Of a stretch of 64,000 nucleotides of DNA, positions 45,650 through 57,572 are shown piece by piece. The stretch's first letter is position 1. Each line of letters starts with the position of its first letter. This stretch comes from Diphasiastrum complanatum (Eukaryota > Streptophyta > Lycopodiopsida > Lycopodiales > Lycopodiaceae). The position numbers and the translations under genes were made by a program. The notes beneath the pieces were generated by a model. That model saw nothing but the letters and a program-made list of their open reading frames with translations. It made no database searches and was not told the origin of the DNA. The DNA lies in assembly GCA_029204225.1 (NCBI GenBank), contig CM055092.1, positions 40,390,016 through 40,454,015 on the forward strand. Direction: 5' to 3'.

Positions 45650-46880
45650 TAACATTGAAGCTGGCACACCACAAGTCGGAGGCTCAGCTTTTTGTACTGA
45701 AAAATTACATAACTTGAAAAAAATATCTTTGTCTGGGAAAAGCGTAGATTTGATATTGCTTTCGTAAAACCTGAGAACCTTATTAACTGGTGATAGAGGC
45801 CTTTCTTTGAAATGTACGCCCCAGTCGCTTCTGACTTTCGACTTTGGAACTCCTTTGAGCTCCTGATTTGTCCTTGATGCACTTTGTGTTCGCGGTTCCG
45901 GTAGATTTTGAATGATAAGCTCTTTTCAAGGTCAGTGGCAATGCCATTTTGTGAAATAATAAATCCTAACACAATACCATGTGTTACCCAAATCTAGCAT
46001 TTTTCAGGATTAAGAGAGATGCCAAAGCGTTGACATTGGATAAATTTTTTTCGAACACAGACAGATGGCATGTTTCTTCTGAATGTGCTCCTAAATCGTC
46101 CAAGTAAACCTCCAAAGTATCGTCCATCTGCTGAGAAAAGGCCGCTTGCATAACACGTTGGAAGGTGCTAGAAGCATTGCAGAGACCGAAGGGCATGACT
46201 TTCCAGCAGAAGGTTCCCCATTCTGTAGCAAAAGCAGTTTTATGTAGATCTTCTTCAGCGATTTGGATCATATCGTATCCGCTAAAGCCATCTAAGAAGG
46301 AGTAAGTCTCATCTCCTGCGAGATTTTCTAAGATGGATTCTCCGAAAGGTAATGGAAAATGATCACGTCCGGTGACGACGTTAAGTTTCTTAAAGTCGAC
46401 ACAGATTCGAAGTTTTCCATTTTTCTTGGGAACGATGACAATTGGGGAGACCCACTCAGTATTTGGAATGTTCGGGGGTTGGTGTAGGAACAGAGGCAAT
46501 CTTAGGACTTTTCTAACAATTGTGAGGTCACCCGACGGTTGAATTTGAAGCAGTTTTTTCATTTTCTCTTTCATAGTATGACCACGTGGTTGAGGCTTTG
46601 GTGGTGGAGAGGTGTGTGGATGAGGGAAGGTTGGTACATCATGAAGGATCTCATCATCAATTTGAAAGATGGTCTCCTCCTCACAGAGATCCCATGGATA
46701 GTGTGGGCATTTGGGACGGTAGAATTTTGTCTCAGGCTTTTCAATTGCAACCTTGGCAACTGGTTCCACCTTGGAAGCATGTTGTGGATAGGTCCTAAGT
46801 GGAAGTGCCTCCATGTAATTGAGGATCTGAATATCAAAAATGTCATCCACTCAACGAATGAGGCAACATCAAAATCCCAG
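45650..46880 (-). pseudogene. Ty3/gypsy reverse transcriptase
   Basis: Minus-strand frame 45,984-46,850 includes WVSPIVIVPKKNGKLRICVD, FSGYDMIQIAEEDLHKTAFA, PFGLCNASSTFQRVMQAAF and the catalytic EVYLDDLG. A frame change leads to the thumb (GFIISQNGIATDLEK) at about 45,960. The RT is the N-terminal end of what remains on this strand. Gag and protease are absent, and beyond 46,880 lies an opposite-strand gypsy piece. Confidence 0.92.
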
Positions 46881-46904
46881 CTACCCATCATCAATCCCAT
46901 GAGG

Positions 46905-47580
46905 TTTTAGCAGTTCTCGATGGTGGCTCCGGTGTCAACATCATTTCCACATCCCTCATGATAGAATGGAATCTGAGAGACAAGCTAGCCAAACCCACTT
47001 GTCAGCTTCGGATGGCTAATCAAAGTGTGGTCTGACCTACCGATCAAACTAGGAGGTCTCAAGTTTTCTGTCAATCTCGTAGTACTTGATATTCCCACTA
47101 ATGCGTATTCTTATGAATTACTACTTGGTCGTTTGTGGCTCACCAATGCACGAGTCGTTCATGACTGGAGCAAAGGCTGAGTCACTTTTGGAAATCGTGA
47201 CAGTTCTATCACCATTGATTCAACGGATAAACTCAAACCTGACGCATCCATGACGAAGGGTCCTCAACTACAAACTTAGTATTTGAACCATACTAGTCCA
47301 GCCACGAAAAAGGTCATTATGTTAAATCTACTGATATCATAAACTGGAGTCACAGTCTAGCTACCATTGATTGTGTGAATGCCGATTATTGTGCTCAACA
47401 TCAAGATAATTGTACCTCTCCACTCCCAATCAATCACGACCGATTACCTGATCTGGATACACCTATCATCAATATCAATTTTATTGATATCCTTCCACAC
47501 CATGATGAGTTACTAAATGTTGCATGGCTACCTACTAATGAATTAGACGATTTATTCATCGATGACGAGAATGTATTATG
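46905..47580 (+). pseudogene. Ty3/gypsy aspartic protease region on the opposite strand
   Basis: Plus strand reads VLAVLDGGSGVNIISTSLMI, a retropepsin-like active-site segment of plant gypsy polyproteins, then QLRMANQSV and, after a TGA/frameshift, NAYSYELLLGRLWLTNARVV and SSITIDSTDKLKPDASMTKG. An acidic stretch (47,375-47,581) follows. It abuts the minus-strand RT head to head, so it belongs to a different copy or an inverted piece. Confidence 0.75.
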
Positions 47581-47583
47581 AAT

Positions 47584-48241
47584 TCAAAATTGCCCTCTTG
47601 TCTTGTCCTTGGTGAAGAGTGCTTTGACATCTCCACCATCCTTCATTGAGAGTTTCTTGATCCTCAACATGTTGTTCTCTTGCCTGCTTTCTTCAATAAT
47701 TAGAACTCCTTGAAGAGTTTCCAATGTTGGTAGCTCCTTTCTGATAGTATATGTTTGAACAATATTTTCAAATTCATCTCTTAATCCATTAAGGACTACT
47801 TGAACAAGTTCATTGTTCTTTAGAGCATCTCCAATGCATGCTAATTCTTTGTGGAGATCTTTAACTCTCATGGCATAATTTGAAGCACTCTCATCAACTC
47901 TTTGATAGCTTAGAAATATTTGATTTCTAGGTGTGAGCAGTCTTGATGTGTTCTTTGCTTCATAAATTGTCTTAAGGATGTCCCAAGCCTCCTTGGATGA
48001 TGTACAAGAACTGATGTACTTCATTAGACACATTTATTTTTATAACATGAAGAGCAATTTTGGATCTCTTCTTGAACTCTTGAGCTTGATTAGGAGCTTT
48101 AGGTTCAACTTCAACTTTTGACACAATGTCCATAACATCTTGAAGAACCAATAATGATTCCATTCTTATCTTCCAAATAGCATAATTGGAAGATGTTAAC
48201 CTCTCACCGTGTTCCAAGAGATATGAACCCATGGAAGTCAT
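47584..48241 (-). pseudogene. copia gag (UBN2-type) fragment
   Basis: Minus strand: LTSSNYAIWKIRMESLLVLQ opens gag. After a frame change near 48,000, SSCTSSKEAWDILKTIYEAK, LHKELACIGDALKNNELVQV and LNGLRDEFENIVQTYTIRK follow. This is the standard copia gag order. No LTR or pol of this copy is recognisable nearby. Confidence 0.88.
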
Positions 48242-48249
48242 GTTCTCTT

Positions 48250-50553
48250 TGAGAAATCTTCTAGGAATGACAAAAAAGTGGAATTGAATGTGTTGCTACT
48301 CTCTCAACCTAGGATCTGACTTGAAATGTTGATCCAACCTATTGAAATCTTGCAACAAAATATGTGAGATCTTGCTTACAACAAAGAATCAATCAACTTG
48401 AATCTAGATCTTGCCTCTATCTAGTGATGAAGCACTCACACGTTTGATGTCAAATTCTTCCACGAGTTTCAAAGAATTGAAAACACTCCAAGATCTCACA
48501 TACAACTCAAACACAACTCACTTGTGTGAAATGATGTGGCTATGACCTCAAGAAACTTGTCTAAACAATTCAATCTTTGATTGACAACACAAATGAGAAT
48601 TTTCATGAGATTGAATAGATGTGTGCTCTCTTTGGCATATCCCTCAAGATGGGATGCACCCCTACCTCTGTGATTGCCTTTCACTCTCTAAAATCAAATC
48701 AAATTGAATTAGAAACTAAAGCATCACACTCTACTCTTCAATACCTTTCCAACAAGCAATTAAACACCAAATTTGGATCATTACTTGAGATATACCACCT
48801 AAATGAAGAAGGCTGATCTCACACATGCGAGACCTCTGGTCTGTACATGGCTCATTTGAAGAAAATTAGGCTTGATTTGATTCACCTGTGGTATTTTTTA
48901 GATCATTATGGTTCAATTCCATTGATATCAAAAGTTTTGCCAAAAACTAATGTTTATCTCAAGGTAGTCAAATGATAAGAAAATTTAGGACATTGGTTGC
49001 AATAGAATCTTTTCAAATCCATTCAAACTCTAAAGAGATAGAGTCATTGGTCTTTTTTGAGTCCAATAGGAGTGATTGGATCTGATTTTGGTGTGATTTG
49101 ATTCAAATTTGTTGTGCTTTCAACTTGGTGATCAAAGCAAGGCCTAATTTCCAACGTGACTAGATTTTGGTGTGGTGTGATTCTAGAGTTTGTGATCTAG
49201 ATCTTGGGAGATCTTGCTATAATCTTGAATCTTGTTCAAATTTATTTGTTTTAAGGTCAAAAAGTCAGTATTACAGTCCTTTCACATGTGTGTACTTTCG
49301 CCGTTAGTAGTCACTACTAGACAAAATCTTTTACGGTTGGAAATTTTGCCCAATCGTGAATAGTGCCGAGTGGTCGAAATGTCGAGTCGTGGTTGAACAG
49401 TTTAGTTGAAGAGTGGTCAAATCAATGGAAGCTCTTCGACAATTTGCCTTTGATAGTGACACTCGACAATTCGACTTGATGGTGTTAGCACCTGTTATTG
49501 ATTCCCTTGTATTTTTGCAGACTGTGCGATTGTACAGATATACTTTCAGCAAATGAATGGATCTACATTAGCTGTGAGATTAGGGATGGAGAGGATAGGA
49601 ATCCAACCACCTCAATGTGTTATGATAAGGTGTAAAGGAGTACCTCAAGGGGATAATTACCTATAATGAAAGAAAACAAAAGCATTAATGTGGTTCTCTA
49701 TTGCACTAAATAGCTAAATTGTATTATGTGAGATTTGTTGTGGTAGACAATGACCTCAAAAAGAATATCAGAGATACTCAATAGAGGGATCCACATTGCC
49801 AATGTGTGTGGCCTTTAGCTTGCAAATTTAATTGTCACATGGATGAGTTAGTTGCATTTGTCACTTCAATAGAAGCACACAACTAAGCCAAACAAAATTA
49901 TAAAGATTTCATGCCATGCATCAATGGACTTCATTGTATGACCTTTCTTAAGTGCCATCAAACTCCATACAAATGGTTATTTGTATGGATTGAATTTTCT
50001 CGTGATTAATTAGCAATAGTCATCAATCATGATTGTGAATATGTAAGATAATACATCTAGTGTTGTGTTTCTTTTGAGATAAACATGTGAATAAGGTCTT
50101 TAGATTAAATGCAACTAACGGTATGTTGTGTGAATAATCTAAAGTCTAATCATATATTGAGTTCTTGAGCATATAAGATTAAGACATGACTAATCAAGTT
50201 TCTCAAATAAAAGTGCTAATTGAACCCTTAAAAACAATCTATAGTATTAAGTGAAACCACCACAAAGATATTGAACCATGAAAAATCCTAATGTGGAAGC
50301 AGAATTTACTCATGGTACATAGAAGTGAACCACTTCCGTTCTTCGTCTATTTCAACGTATCACTCACAAAGTACAGGGATGTGCAAAGGACTACTATGCT
50401 TGAGATTTAAGCAGAAAATTTACTAAACAATCATAAAGTGCACCTTTTATTGACTCTAACGGGAAAATAAAACATAAAAAACCGGCCTTGCATATGGACG
50501 AATGCATTCTTCAATGTGCTTAAGTCAGATATTGTGCGTGATCAAATCTGTTC
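48250..50553. other. No gene recognised
   Basis: AT-rich intergenic sequence. I found no domain or RNA gene. A CACTACTAGACAAA string at about 49,312 recalls CACTA-element ends but has no partner. Confidence 0.5.
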
Positions 50554-52027
50554 TCAAGTATTATTCCGTGTCCATGACCGTACACACTCTTTCGGAACTC
50601 CCCAAAAAAAGCCTTTCAACTTCTTCCAAACACGTTTTCGAGATTTCAAATACGTCCACCTTTGAAGTACATGTCTGAGGTCAAGAATTTTCCTCTCAAT
50701 TGAAGTACAGCAATTGGCATGCATGGTGCAAATATTTTCAATGTCATGGCTTACAAAGCAAAATCCACTGATGATGTTCGTGCTCAGAAACCTGAATTTA
50801 ATCCCTAGATTTGCGAACTCTTTACTACTTTGAACAATACTCAATACATCCTGATCATGCATTGAAGGATAAAACTCTCTAAATTTCATCCATAACTTGA
50901 AGAGCTCTAATGTCCTGTTATTATGTCTAACATAGAAAAACCCTGTATTTGCTTTGTTGCCGAGGTGGAGGTTGGTTTCATTTATATTGTAGAAATCACA
51001 GGAAAATGCAGCATCTGCATCCGCCATTGCAAGATATGGGAAAGGGTTCCTAAGCCATAGAATGTCTGCATCCTGCAACATGGCGCATACATATGTATGT
51101 TAATTTATGTATGGGCATTAGATAAGCTAAATCTGATTAAAAAATGTAGAAGGTCAAAACTCAATATGAGAACCACCCTCATCAAAGTAAATGTCAATTT
51201 CTTTTTAGTTAATCACCTCAAATGCATCCATACCAGGCCATTCTTATACATGCTTAAAGAATCAAGAGAATCAAGGACAAAAGTAGAATACGGACACAGT
51301 TTGACCAGGAAAGTACATAGAAAGTACCGAGAATACAAAATTGTAGCCCATCTTCAGAACAATCCTCATCACATCAATCCTTTTCCAAACTAGTTTTATA
51401 TAATCTTCTGTCATGAAAAACTTTTCACCGGACAGGTCTACTTCTGTCATGAATTTGTAGCAATGTATGTAAATTGCTCGACAACGATCGTAAGCTTTCT
51501 GGTCCAGTGCAACTACCAGCACATGGTCCAATAAACTTTGTGTTCCATCACCGACGACAAAGCTTTCCTTGAAAACATCCATCAAGGAATTGGGGGCTGC
51601 CGCCGCCTCATTGACTGTTGTCAAGATTACTGTTTTCTTGCGAAAAGATGCACTCCTCAAAGATGTCTCTAATTTCCATAGCTCCGTCTTTGTCTGCACT
51701 ATCCAGATTTAGGCCCTTAGATAGTTGGAAGGCAATTGCAACATGCAAGCTATTCACTCGGGTCCCCTCAAAGTAGTATTTATATAAATAAGAAAAAAAG
51801 AACTCGAAATTACATAAACAATCGTTGATATGAGAGAGATATACAATGTTTTCAGTTTGTGCCACCAACGATAACTCCTTATCTCTCATGTTCTGGATTA
51901 TATCCACCTGAAGTTGAGGAAACTCATGCTGCAATGGACGACGTATAAAGTCCTTTGAAGTGTTCCGTAAGACGATACAGGAAATTACTAGCACGCATGT
52001 AAAAACTCCAATTTTTATCTTGTCCAT
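50554..52027 (-). pseudogene. Nucleotide-diphospho-sugar transferase family protein (Golgi type II), one frameshift
   Basis: Plant proteins of this family are Golgi glycosyltransferases of the nucleotide-diphospho-sugar transferase (DUF271-like) group. Exon 1 starts at the ATG at 52,027 with a basic, then hydrophobic segment (IGVFTCVLVISCIVL), a likely membrane anchor. Exon 2 ends at 51,328 (GYNFVFS|GTACTT) and carries KKTVILTTVNEAAAAPNSLM and ALDQKAYDRC. Exon 3 (51,072-50,554) opens with DADILWLRNPF, the DXD sugar-nucleotide site, and contains NTGFFYVRHNNRTLELFKLW and MHDQDVLS. The frame changes at about 51,652, where one extra base separates EIRDIFEE from ASFRKK. Removal of that base would restore phase. 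It may be a young pseudogene or a sequence error. Confidence 0.82.
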
Positions 52028-52700
52028 TATAACTAACTCACTCAAAAGCACTCTGATTCTCACTCTCACACAGTATTCACACACACACAATCTCTCTACA
52101 CATGAGCATCGGATAGGCGCTCTTACTGCTCAGGAGAGTTCTCACTCTCAGTCACACTCGTTCTCACTCGCTCATCTATCTATCTATCTATCTATATCTC
52201 TCTCCTACTACTCATTATATCGAAAGTTTTGGTTGTGGTAAAAGCTCTTTCAGCTGTTTCCTCTCGCCTCTCACTCGCGCTCTCATCTCTCTCGTTCTGC
52301 TGCGTGTGTCTCTCTCTCCTCTCTCTTCGCTCGAGCTGCCCAGGGATCGTTACTCATCTAGATCTGTTGTCTCTCTGTCTTCGCTCTTGCTGCCCACGGA
52401 ACGTTACTCACCTTCATGATCAGCTCGAGATCTCTCCTGTCATGCGCTCCAGATCGCTCCTCTCCTATTCCCTATTGTTTTATCTCTCTCTTCTAAAGTG
52501 CTCTGTTGTCTCCTCCCTTGCATGGGGGTGCATCCAGGATTAGCAGCTGCAACTTTTGCATGGGAAAGCTGTTGCATAGGACTCCACGATAGCCAAACCC
52601 TAGAAGAAATCGCTTAGTCGTGTACCAACCAAACGCATCGATCACGTTTTCACCATCAGAAGATACGTTCATTGTCTCTCCCAATTACAGAATCACACTC
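52028..52700. other. CT-rich upstream region of the sugar transferase gene
   Basis: Rich in CTCTCTC, ACACACA and TCTATCTA tracts, as often seen in plant 5' leaders and core promoters. A minus-strand frame at 52,493-52,684 (NVSSDGENVIDAFGWYT) is open but not recognised. Confidence 0.4.
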
Positions 52701-52734
52701 TCTCTCACACACATGCACTGCTCATTGTGACAAA

Positions 52735-53200
52735 TTAGAGCTGTTAGTATGATTCTAGAAAGATAGTTGTGTTGCAAGTGCAACCTTCACAAAAACAAAA
52801 ACGACAAAATGCAAAGGTGGAGGCGCTTAGAGTCTAACTGACTGACCTACTCCAGTCAATTGTAGAAATTGCGTCGGTGGGAAAATTGGGATTCGTAAGG
52901 ATTCATAACATTCACACACTGTAGTATGCACACACACGGCGAGATTGACAATTGGAACTGTTAGAATGATTCTATAAAGATAGTTGTATGGGGAATGCTC
53001 AAGGAGTGCACTGCAGTGCACCCGCAGTGCTGACCCACTCCATCCAATGGTGATGGATGGAGCTAAGGGAAAAAATATATATATATTCCCCTTGGATGGA
53101 GTGGGGCCTGTGAATCAGTGACTCAGTTGTATGCAACGTTCACCGAAAAAAACGACGAAATCCGATGCAAAAGGTAAGGTGCTCAGAGTAGCTGACACAA
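52735..53200. repeat. Tandem duplication, second copy carrying a MITE
   Basis: Copy 1 (about 52,740-52,840) reads CTGTTAGTATGATTCTAGAA then AGATAGTTGTGTTGCAA and AAAACGACAAAATGCAAAGG. Copy 2 (from about 52,957) repeats this order but is interrupted at GTTGTATG by 135 bp before resuming with CAACGTTCACC and AAACGACGAAATCCGATGC. Confidence 0.75.
52991..53125. mobile_element. Small MITE, about 135 bp, with 8-9-bp target duplication
   Basis: Flanked by (A)GTTGTATG on both sides (52,982-52,990 and 53,125-53,133), and absent from the tandem paralogue at about 52,765. Inside, CCCACTCCATCCAA (53,030-53,043) pairs with TTGGATGGAGTGGG (about 53,090-53,104), forming a hairpin around an AT-rich centre. 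An 8-bp duplication suggests hAT and a 9-bp one Mutator. The shared extra A leaves this open. Confidence 0.75.
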
Positions 53201-54199
53201 CTACAGAGACCAGGATATATATTTAAAATGTCAGCTCAACATTCCAAGAGAACCACCCAACAATTTCCGATTCCCCCAAGTCGTAGGTCTACCCTCGAGC
53301 ACTCTTTACGTATACCTTTTGTATGCCAGACATATTGTTAGCAAAAGCCCTGTCTTTTCTTTTTGATAATCTGATTGATATATATAGTAGATTCTGGTAA
53401 GGCCATGGCCCATGTATTATTGGGGTAGTGCATGATAATTCGAGCTGGTTGTCGTAACTGCGGGCTTTTATTATCATTTAGAATAACCCATTATTCTGGA
53501 TTCTAAAAATAAATGGTCTCTCGTGATTTCGCTCTTATTTTTATTAAGACGATTCTTGTTTTACTCTCAGTTCTCAATTCTCAAGGTCGCCTTATTTCGG
53601 AAATTTGTTGTTTGCTTGGGAAATTGGCGAACATATTTGAAATTAATCAATTCTGAAATCAAGCTGCAGCCTGCTGGTTGCCGGAGTTTGCAGATTATTT
53701 GTTCAATGCCTGCTGGTTACCGGACTTTGCAAATTATTTGCTCAATGTTGTTGAGCATTGTTTGTTTTCCTTGAATAGCAGGTACCATGATTCAGGAAAG
53801 GTGACCCACCTTTTTCTTTCTAGGATTCCACTCCTACAAGTCAGCTGGTCAGCCTCCCTGCAAAAGGTTGCAATTTAACAGGCTGCCTCTTTCAAAATGC
53901 AATTGAAGGGGAGTCTCAAAATTCTGCCTTTGTTTTACACTTCAAAATGCCTCTAACTAATATGGAATATGGCATCAAATTTTAGCACTTCTACTAAATG
54001 TTTTGGAGCCAATTGAATACTATTTAACATTTTCCTTGGGGCATGTTGGGTAAGAGAGAAATTTTGCCTTATATCGTAAAAGAGCAAACAACAAAAGTAA
54101 TTGCAAAAATTTAATGTAGAAAGTGAATCAAATAGTTAAGTAGCTATAGGTTGGAACTTCCTAGGGCGTGCACTTGGCACATTACAAGAAATACCTTAT
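53201..54199. other. No gene recognised
   Basis: A two-copy short repeat (GCCTGCTGGTT(G/A)CCGGA.TTTGC) lies at 53,670-53,735. Otherwise nothing supportable. Confidence 0.5.
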
Positions 54200-54425
54200 G
54201 CATTATTCATAGAAAAAACTAGTAGGTACATTGATGAAAAAGATATATACACCTCGAAGGGGAACTTTACGCAAAATAACCTCAAACAAGAGCGAAGCTT
54301 GCAGTAAAGCTAAGATTAATCCAAATCCTTGCATTAAAAATAAAAGTGAATAAACTATGATGATGTCAGTGGGAGTCTGCCAACTGACTGCAGCAGATAA
54401 AAAAAGTGACGAGGTGGTGAGTCCG

Positions 54426-55089
54426 CTAATGAAGGGAGATGAGAAGTAGCAGACCCAGAGTCGCCTGTTGCAGGATTGATAGGGCATGAGCACATTGCAG
54501 GGCAATGGAAATATGTTGTTTGAAAGAAGCCAAGAGAATAGAACCAGGAATACCGTGACGCTCCGCCGCTTGATGAGAACACATGCGAAGAAAATCCTCA
54601 CAGCGTCGATGCAAGGTGCCATGAGTCTCAATTGTCAGGGGAGGGAAAGTATCAGTGGGGTGCCTGTCGGAGTAGTTTTTTTCCTTCTCTTGTGCTGCCA
54701 CGCTTGTCACTTCTCCTGGCATGAAGGCAGAGCGAGGCAGTAGGTCACCACGCGTGTGGGATCAACACAACAACATATGCCAAAGTACGAAGCCCATCCC
54801 GAGAGAGGACAATGTCAACACGCCTGCGGGAAGAGTGGGGCGCGGTAGAAGGAAGGACATGAGACTGCTCTCTGAGGACATGGAATCCTCCATCTCTGGC
54901 TATAGCGGCCGCTGCATCTCTGACAACATCATGCGTAGCTGTGCGCTCACTCCCACAAGGACATCGGAGGAGGTGGATAGCAAGAGCATCAATAGGATGA
55001 CCACAAACACACCAGGCGAGACCCAAGACCGAAGGATGAGGTATCCCCAAGCGAAGACGAAGAGCAGCGGTGAAGATGGCCGAAGACAA
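54426..55089 (-). pseudogene. LINE-like C-terminal domain
   Basis: Reads LRLRLGIPHPSVLG, CVCGHPIDALAIHLLRCPCG, ERTATHDVVRDAAAAIARDG and SSRRRVDIVLSRDG, then (in another frame, 54,722-54,426) CEDFLRMCSHQAAERHG and ISIALQCAHALSILQQ. The C.CG...HLLRC arrangement suggests a zinc-binding knuckle typical of plant LINE C-termini. Confidence 0.75.
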
Positions 55090-55249
55090 CCGAAAGGAAG
55101 GAATGACAGGCCGAGCTGACAGCCAAGCCCCCGCACCTGGACCCGCACAAAAAAGAAGCCGAGCTCAATGCAACGTCGAAGGAGCCTCATAGAGCATGCT
55201 GAAAAGTGTTTGCTTGTGCACGCGCTCCAAGAGGGTCTCTTGTAGGTGA

Positions 55250-56430
55250 TCTAAACTGAAAGTGAGGAGTTGCTCAAAAGGGGGAAGACAAGCTTGGGTA
55301 GAGAGCGAGAGCAGCTCTCATGCAGCGATGAGGAGGTACTGGAAAGGCAGAGAACTGCTATTCGCATAAGCAATGCAATCCGCCAAGAGAGGGCGAAAGC
55401 CCGAAAGGAATCGAGAAGACAAAGCAGGGGGGACAAGAGCCCAGCTCCCAAGAAAAGCTGCAGGTGCAGAAGAAACTGTAGAGAGAAGACCCACACCTCC
55501 ACAAGAAATGGGTAACTGAGCCTGGTTCCTAGCTTAAAGGGTCTCCACACCATCCAAAGAACCTGGGCCCAAAAGACGGCCAAAAACATCCATAATAGAG
55601 TTGTCAAAGAAAGAGAGAAGATGCAAAAGGTCATGAGTAGGGGAGAAAGTCCGCAGCAGATAAGAAGGACGTTGGATAAAGCAGGACGTCAAGATGCCAA
55701 ATGCGATTGGAGTGTCGCCCAACCGGAGAAGCAGATCTGAATGAGCAACATCCTCCTAGAGAGCCTCACCAAGAAAAACAGATGTGAAGGAAGTAGACCC
55801 AAAAGGAATACCCATAATGCAAATGCCATCCGAAGGAGCAAGGAGGAGGAACAAAGTCCAGGAGAAGACCTACTGGAGACATTGAACACTTGCGAGGTTG
55901 AATAGACAAACCAAGAGAAGCCAACTACTTAGAGAAATGTTGAAATGCGAGGAGCACCATAGGAGCAGGACCAACAATATGAGTGTCATCAACAACCGAA
56001 GGAAATAAGCAGGAGAGAAAGGCCTCTACAAAAGCTCGAAGTGCACGGAAATGAGCCAGAGCGAAAAGAGGACCACCCAAAGGATCACCTTGACGAGTAC
56101 AGTAGAAAGATCCCCAGAGCGCACATGGTGACTGTAAAAGAGGGGAGTCTCAATAGCATAGAACAACCGCACAAAAGGGATAAGCTGAGCCAACACACCA
56201 CCAGCTGCGCACAGCTCCTGAAAGATCACAGCTCTAGAAATAGAGTTAAAAGCATTGGAAACATCCACTCGGAGAACAACCCAGTTAGGATGGAGATCAA
56301 GGGTGGCACACAAACCATGAATGACAACTTCATAGCCGCCAGGAGTAGAGACGCCAAACTGATGAGGGGAGAGAAAAGAGACGAAAATATGTTGAAACTG
56401 AAAACAAATAGAGCGACTAACAAGATGGAG
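55250..56430 (-). pseudogene. LINE-like reverse transcriptase, C-terminal part
   Basis: Minus strand: FLSPHQFGVSTPGGYEVVIH, HPNWVVLRVDVSNAFNSISR, IFQELCAAGGVLAQLIPFVR and PLFYSHHVRSGDLS, then the catalytic VVDDTHIVG at about 55,970-55,998 (DD codons 55,985-55,990). DVSNAFN supplies the first catalytic Asp. The region breaks off at 56,435 where the TRIM is inserted. Confidence 0.85.
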
Positions 56431-56435
56431 GAGGA
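56431..56435. repeat. 5-bp target-site duplication GAGGA, left
   Basis: GAGGA precedes the TRIM start and recurs at 57,573-57,577 directly after its end. Confidence 0.85.
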
Positions 56436-57572
56436 TGTTAGAAATTAATGTCTATTTTGACACCCCTTAATGATAGTTTGGCCATGCCTGTGTGCTATTT
56501 TTTGGGGCCATTCTATGTATAGTAAATTCATTTTTTAAAGCCTATGCATGTAGGTGGGTGCACTACAAATAGATTAGGATCTATTTTAATACTTAGAAGT
56601 TCATTTTTAGTTCTTACCATATATAGGTAGTATTTTAGCGAATAGCTTTTGCTATTTTACTATTTACTTTAGGCTCATTAACTTTTATCAATCATTAGAG
56701 AAACTATTTAAGAAGGCGGGTGCCTCACCACAATTATTCTATTCAATTCAATGAGCTAGAGCAATTGCTCAATTCTCTTATGATCTGATTTCTCTCTATG
56801 CTTAGTTTTTGTGTGAGTGCTAGTAGGACTAGTAACTCGAGTCTAGAATTTGTATCACAAATTCTAACATGGTATTAGAGCTGAGGTTTGTGAGAGAGAG
56901 TTTGTTTGCAGGGTTGCAACCAGATCTGATTGGAGGAGTTGTTGCACTGGACTACTATTGGAAGTAGTTCGCTGGAATCAAGTTTTGTTTACTACTGATC
57001 ACTGCCTACAGATCGTTGGAATCACGCTATTGCCTACAGATCGCTACTGCTAGATCATTGTCTACAGATCGCTAGAATCAGGCTATTGCCTACAAATCGC
57101 TACTGCAAGATCGCTGCCTACACTGTTCGCTACTGTACTATTTGCTGGAGACCAAATCGCTGCTGTTTCAGATCTAAACGTCGTCAGATCACTGAGAAAA
57201 AAGACTTTTAGTCTGTTGGGTATCTATTGATAGTGCACTGCTTTAATCTACTGCTGGATCATTGACTACAAATAGATTAGGATCGATTTTAGTACTTAGA
57301 AGTTCATTTTTAGTTCTTACCATATATAGGTAGTATTTCTAGTAAATAGCTTTTGCTATTTTACTATTTACTTTAGGCTCATTAACTTTTATCAATCATT
57401 AGAAAAGCCATTTAAGAAGGCTAGTGCCCCACCACAATTATTCCATTCAATTTAATGAGCTAGAGTAATTGCTCAATTATCCTATGATCTGATTTCTCTC
57501 TATGCTTAGTTTTTGTGTGAGTGCTAGTAGGACTAGTGACTCCATCTAGAATTTGTATCACAAATTCTAACA
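56436..57572 (+). mobile_element. TRIM (terminal-repeat retrotransposon in miniature), 1.14 kb
   Basis: Left LTR 56,436-56,869 (TGTTAGAA...TTCTAACA), a primer-binding site TGGTATTAGAGC at 56,870-56,881, a non-coding interior of about 385 bp and a right LTR ending TTCTAACA at 57,572. The right LTR aligns with the left only from CTACAAATAGATTAGGAT (57,266), so its first 130 bp or so are missing. Perfect 5-bp duplication GAGGA. No protein coding, so it must have been moved by proteins of another element. Confidence 0.92.
56990..57135 (+). repeat. Imperfect internal repeats of the TRIM
   Basis: Units containing TGCCTACAGATCGCTACTG, TCTACAGATCGCTAGAATCA and GGCTATTGCCTACA recur three to four times at about 50-bp spacing between the primer-binding site and the right LTR. 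Confidence 0.7.

Noticed and set aside
54721-55119. Plus-strand open frame rich in Arg and Ser.
   Set aside because: Antisense shadow of the LINE-like C-terminal domain, whose minus-strand motifs are clear.
56693-56720. CATTAGAGAAACTATTT, resembling the TIR of the 44.2-kb element.
   Set aside because: It lies within the TRIM LTR, is present in diverged form in both LTRs and has no partner end, so the resemblance is coincidental.
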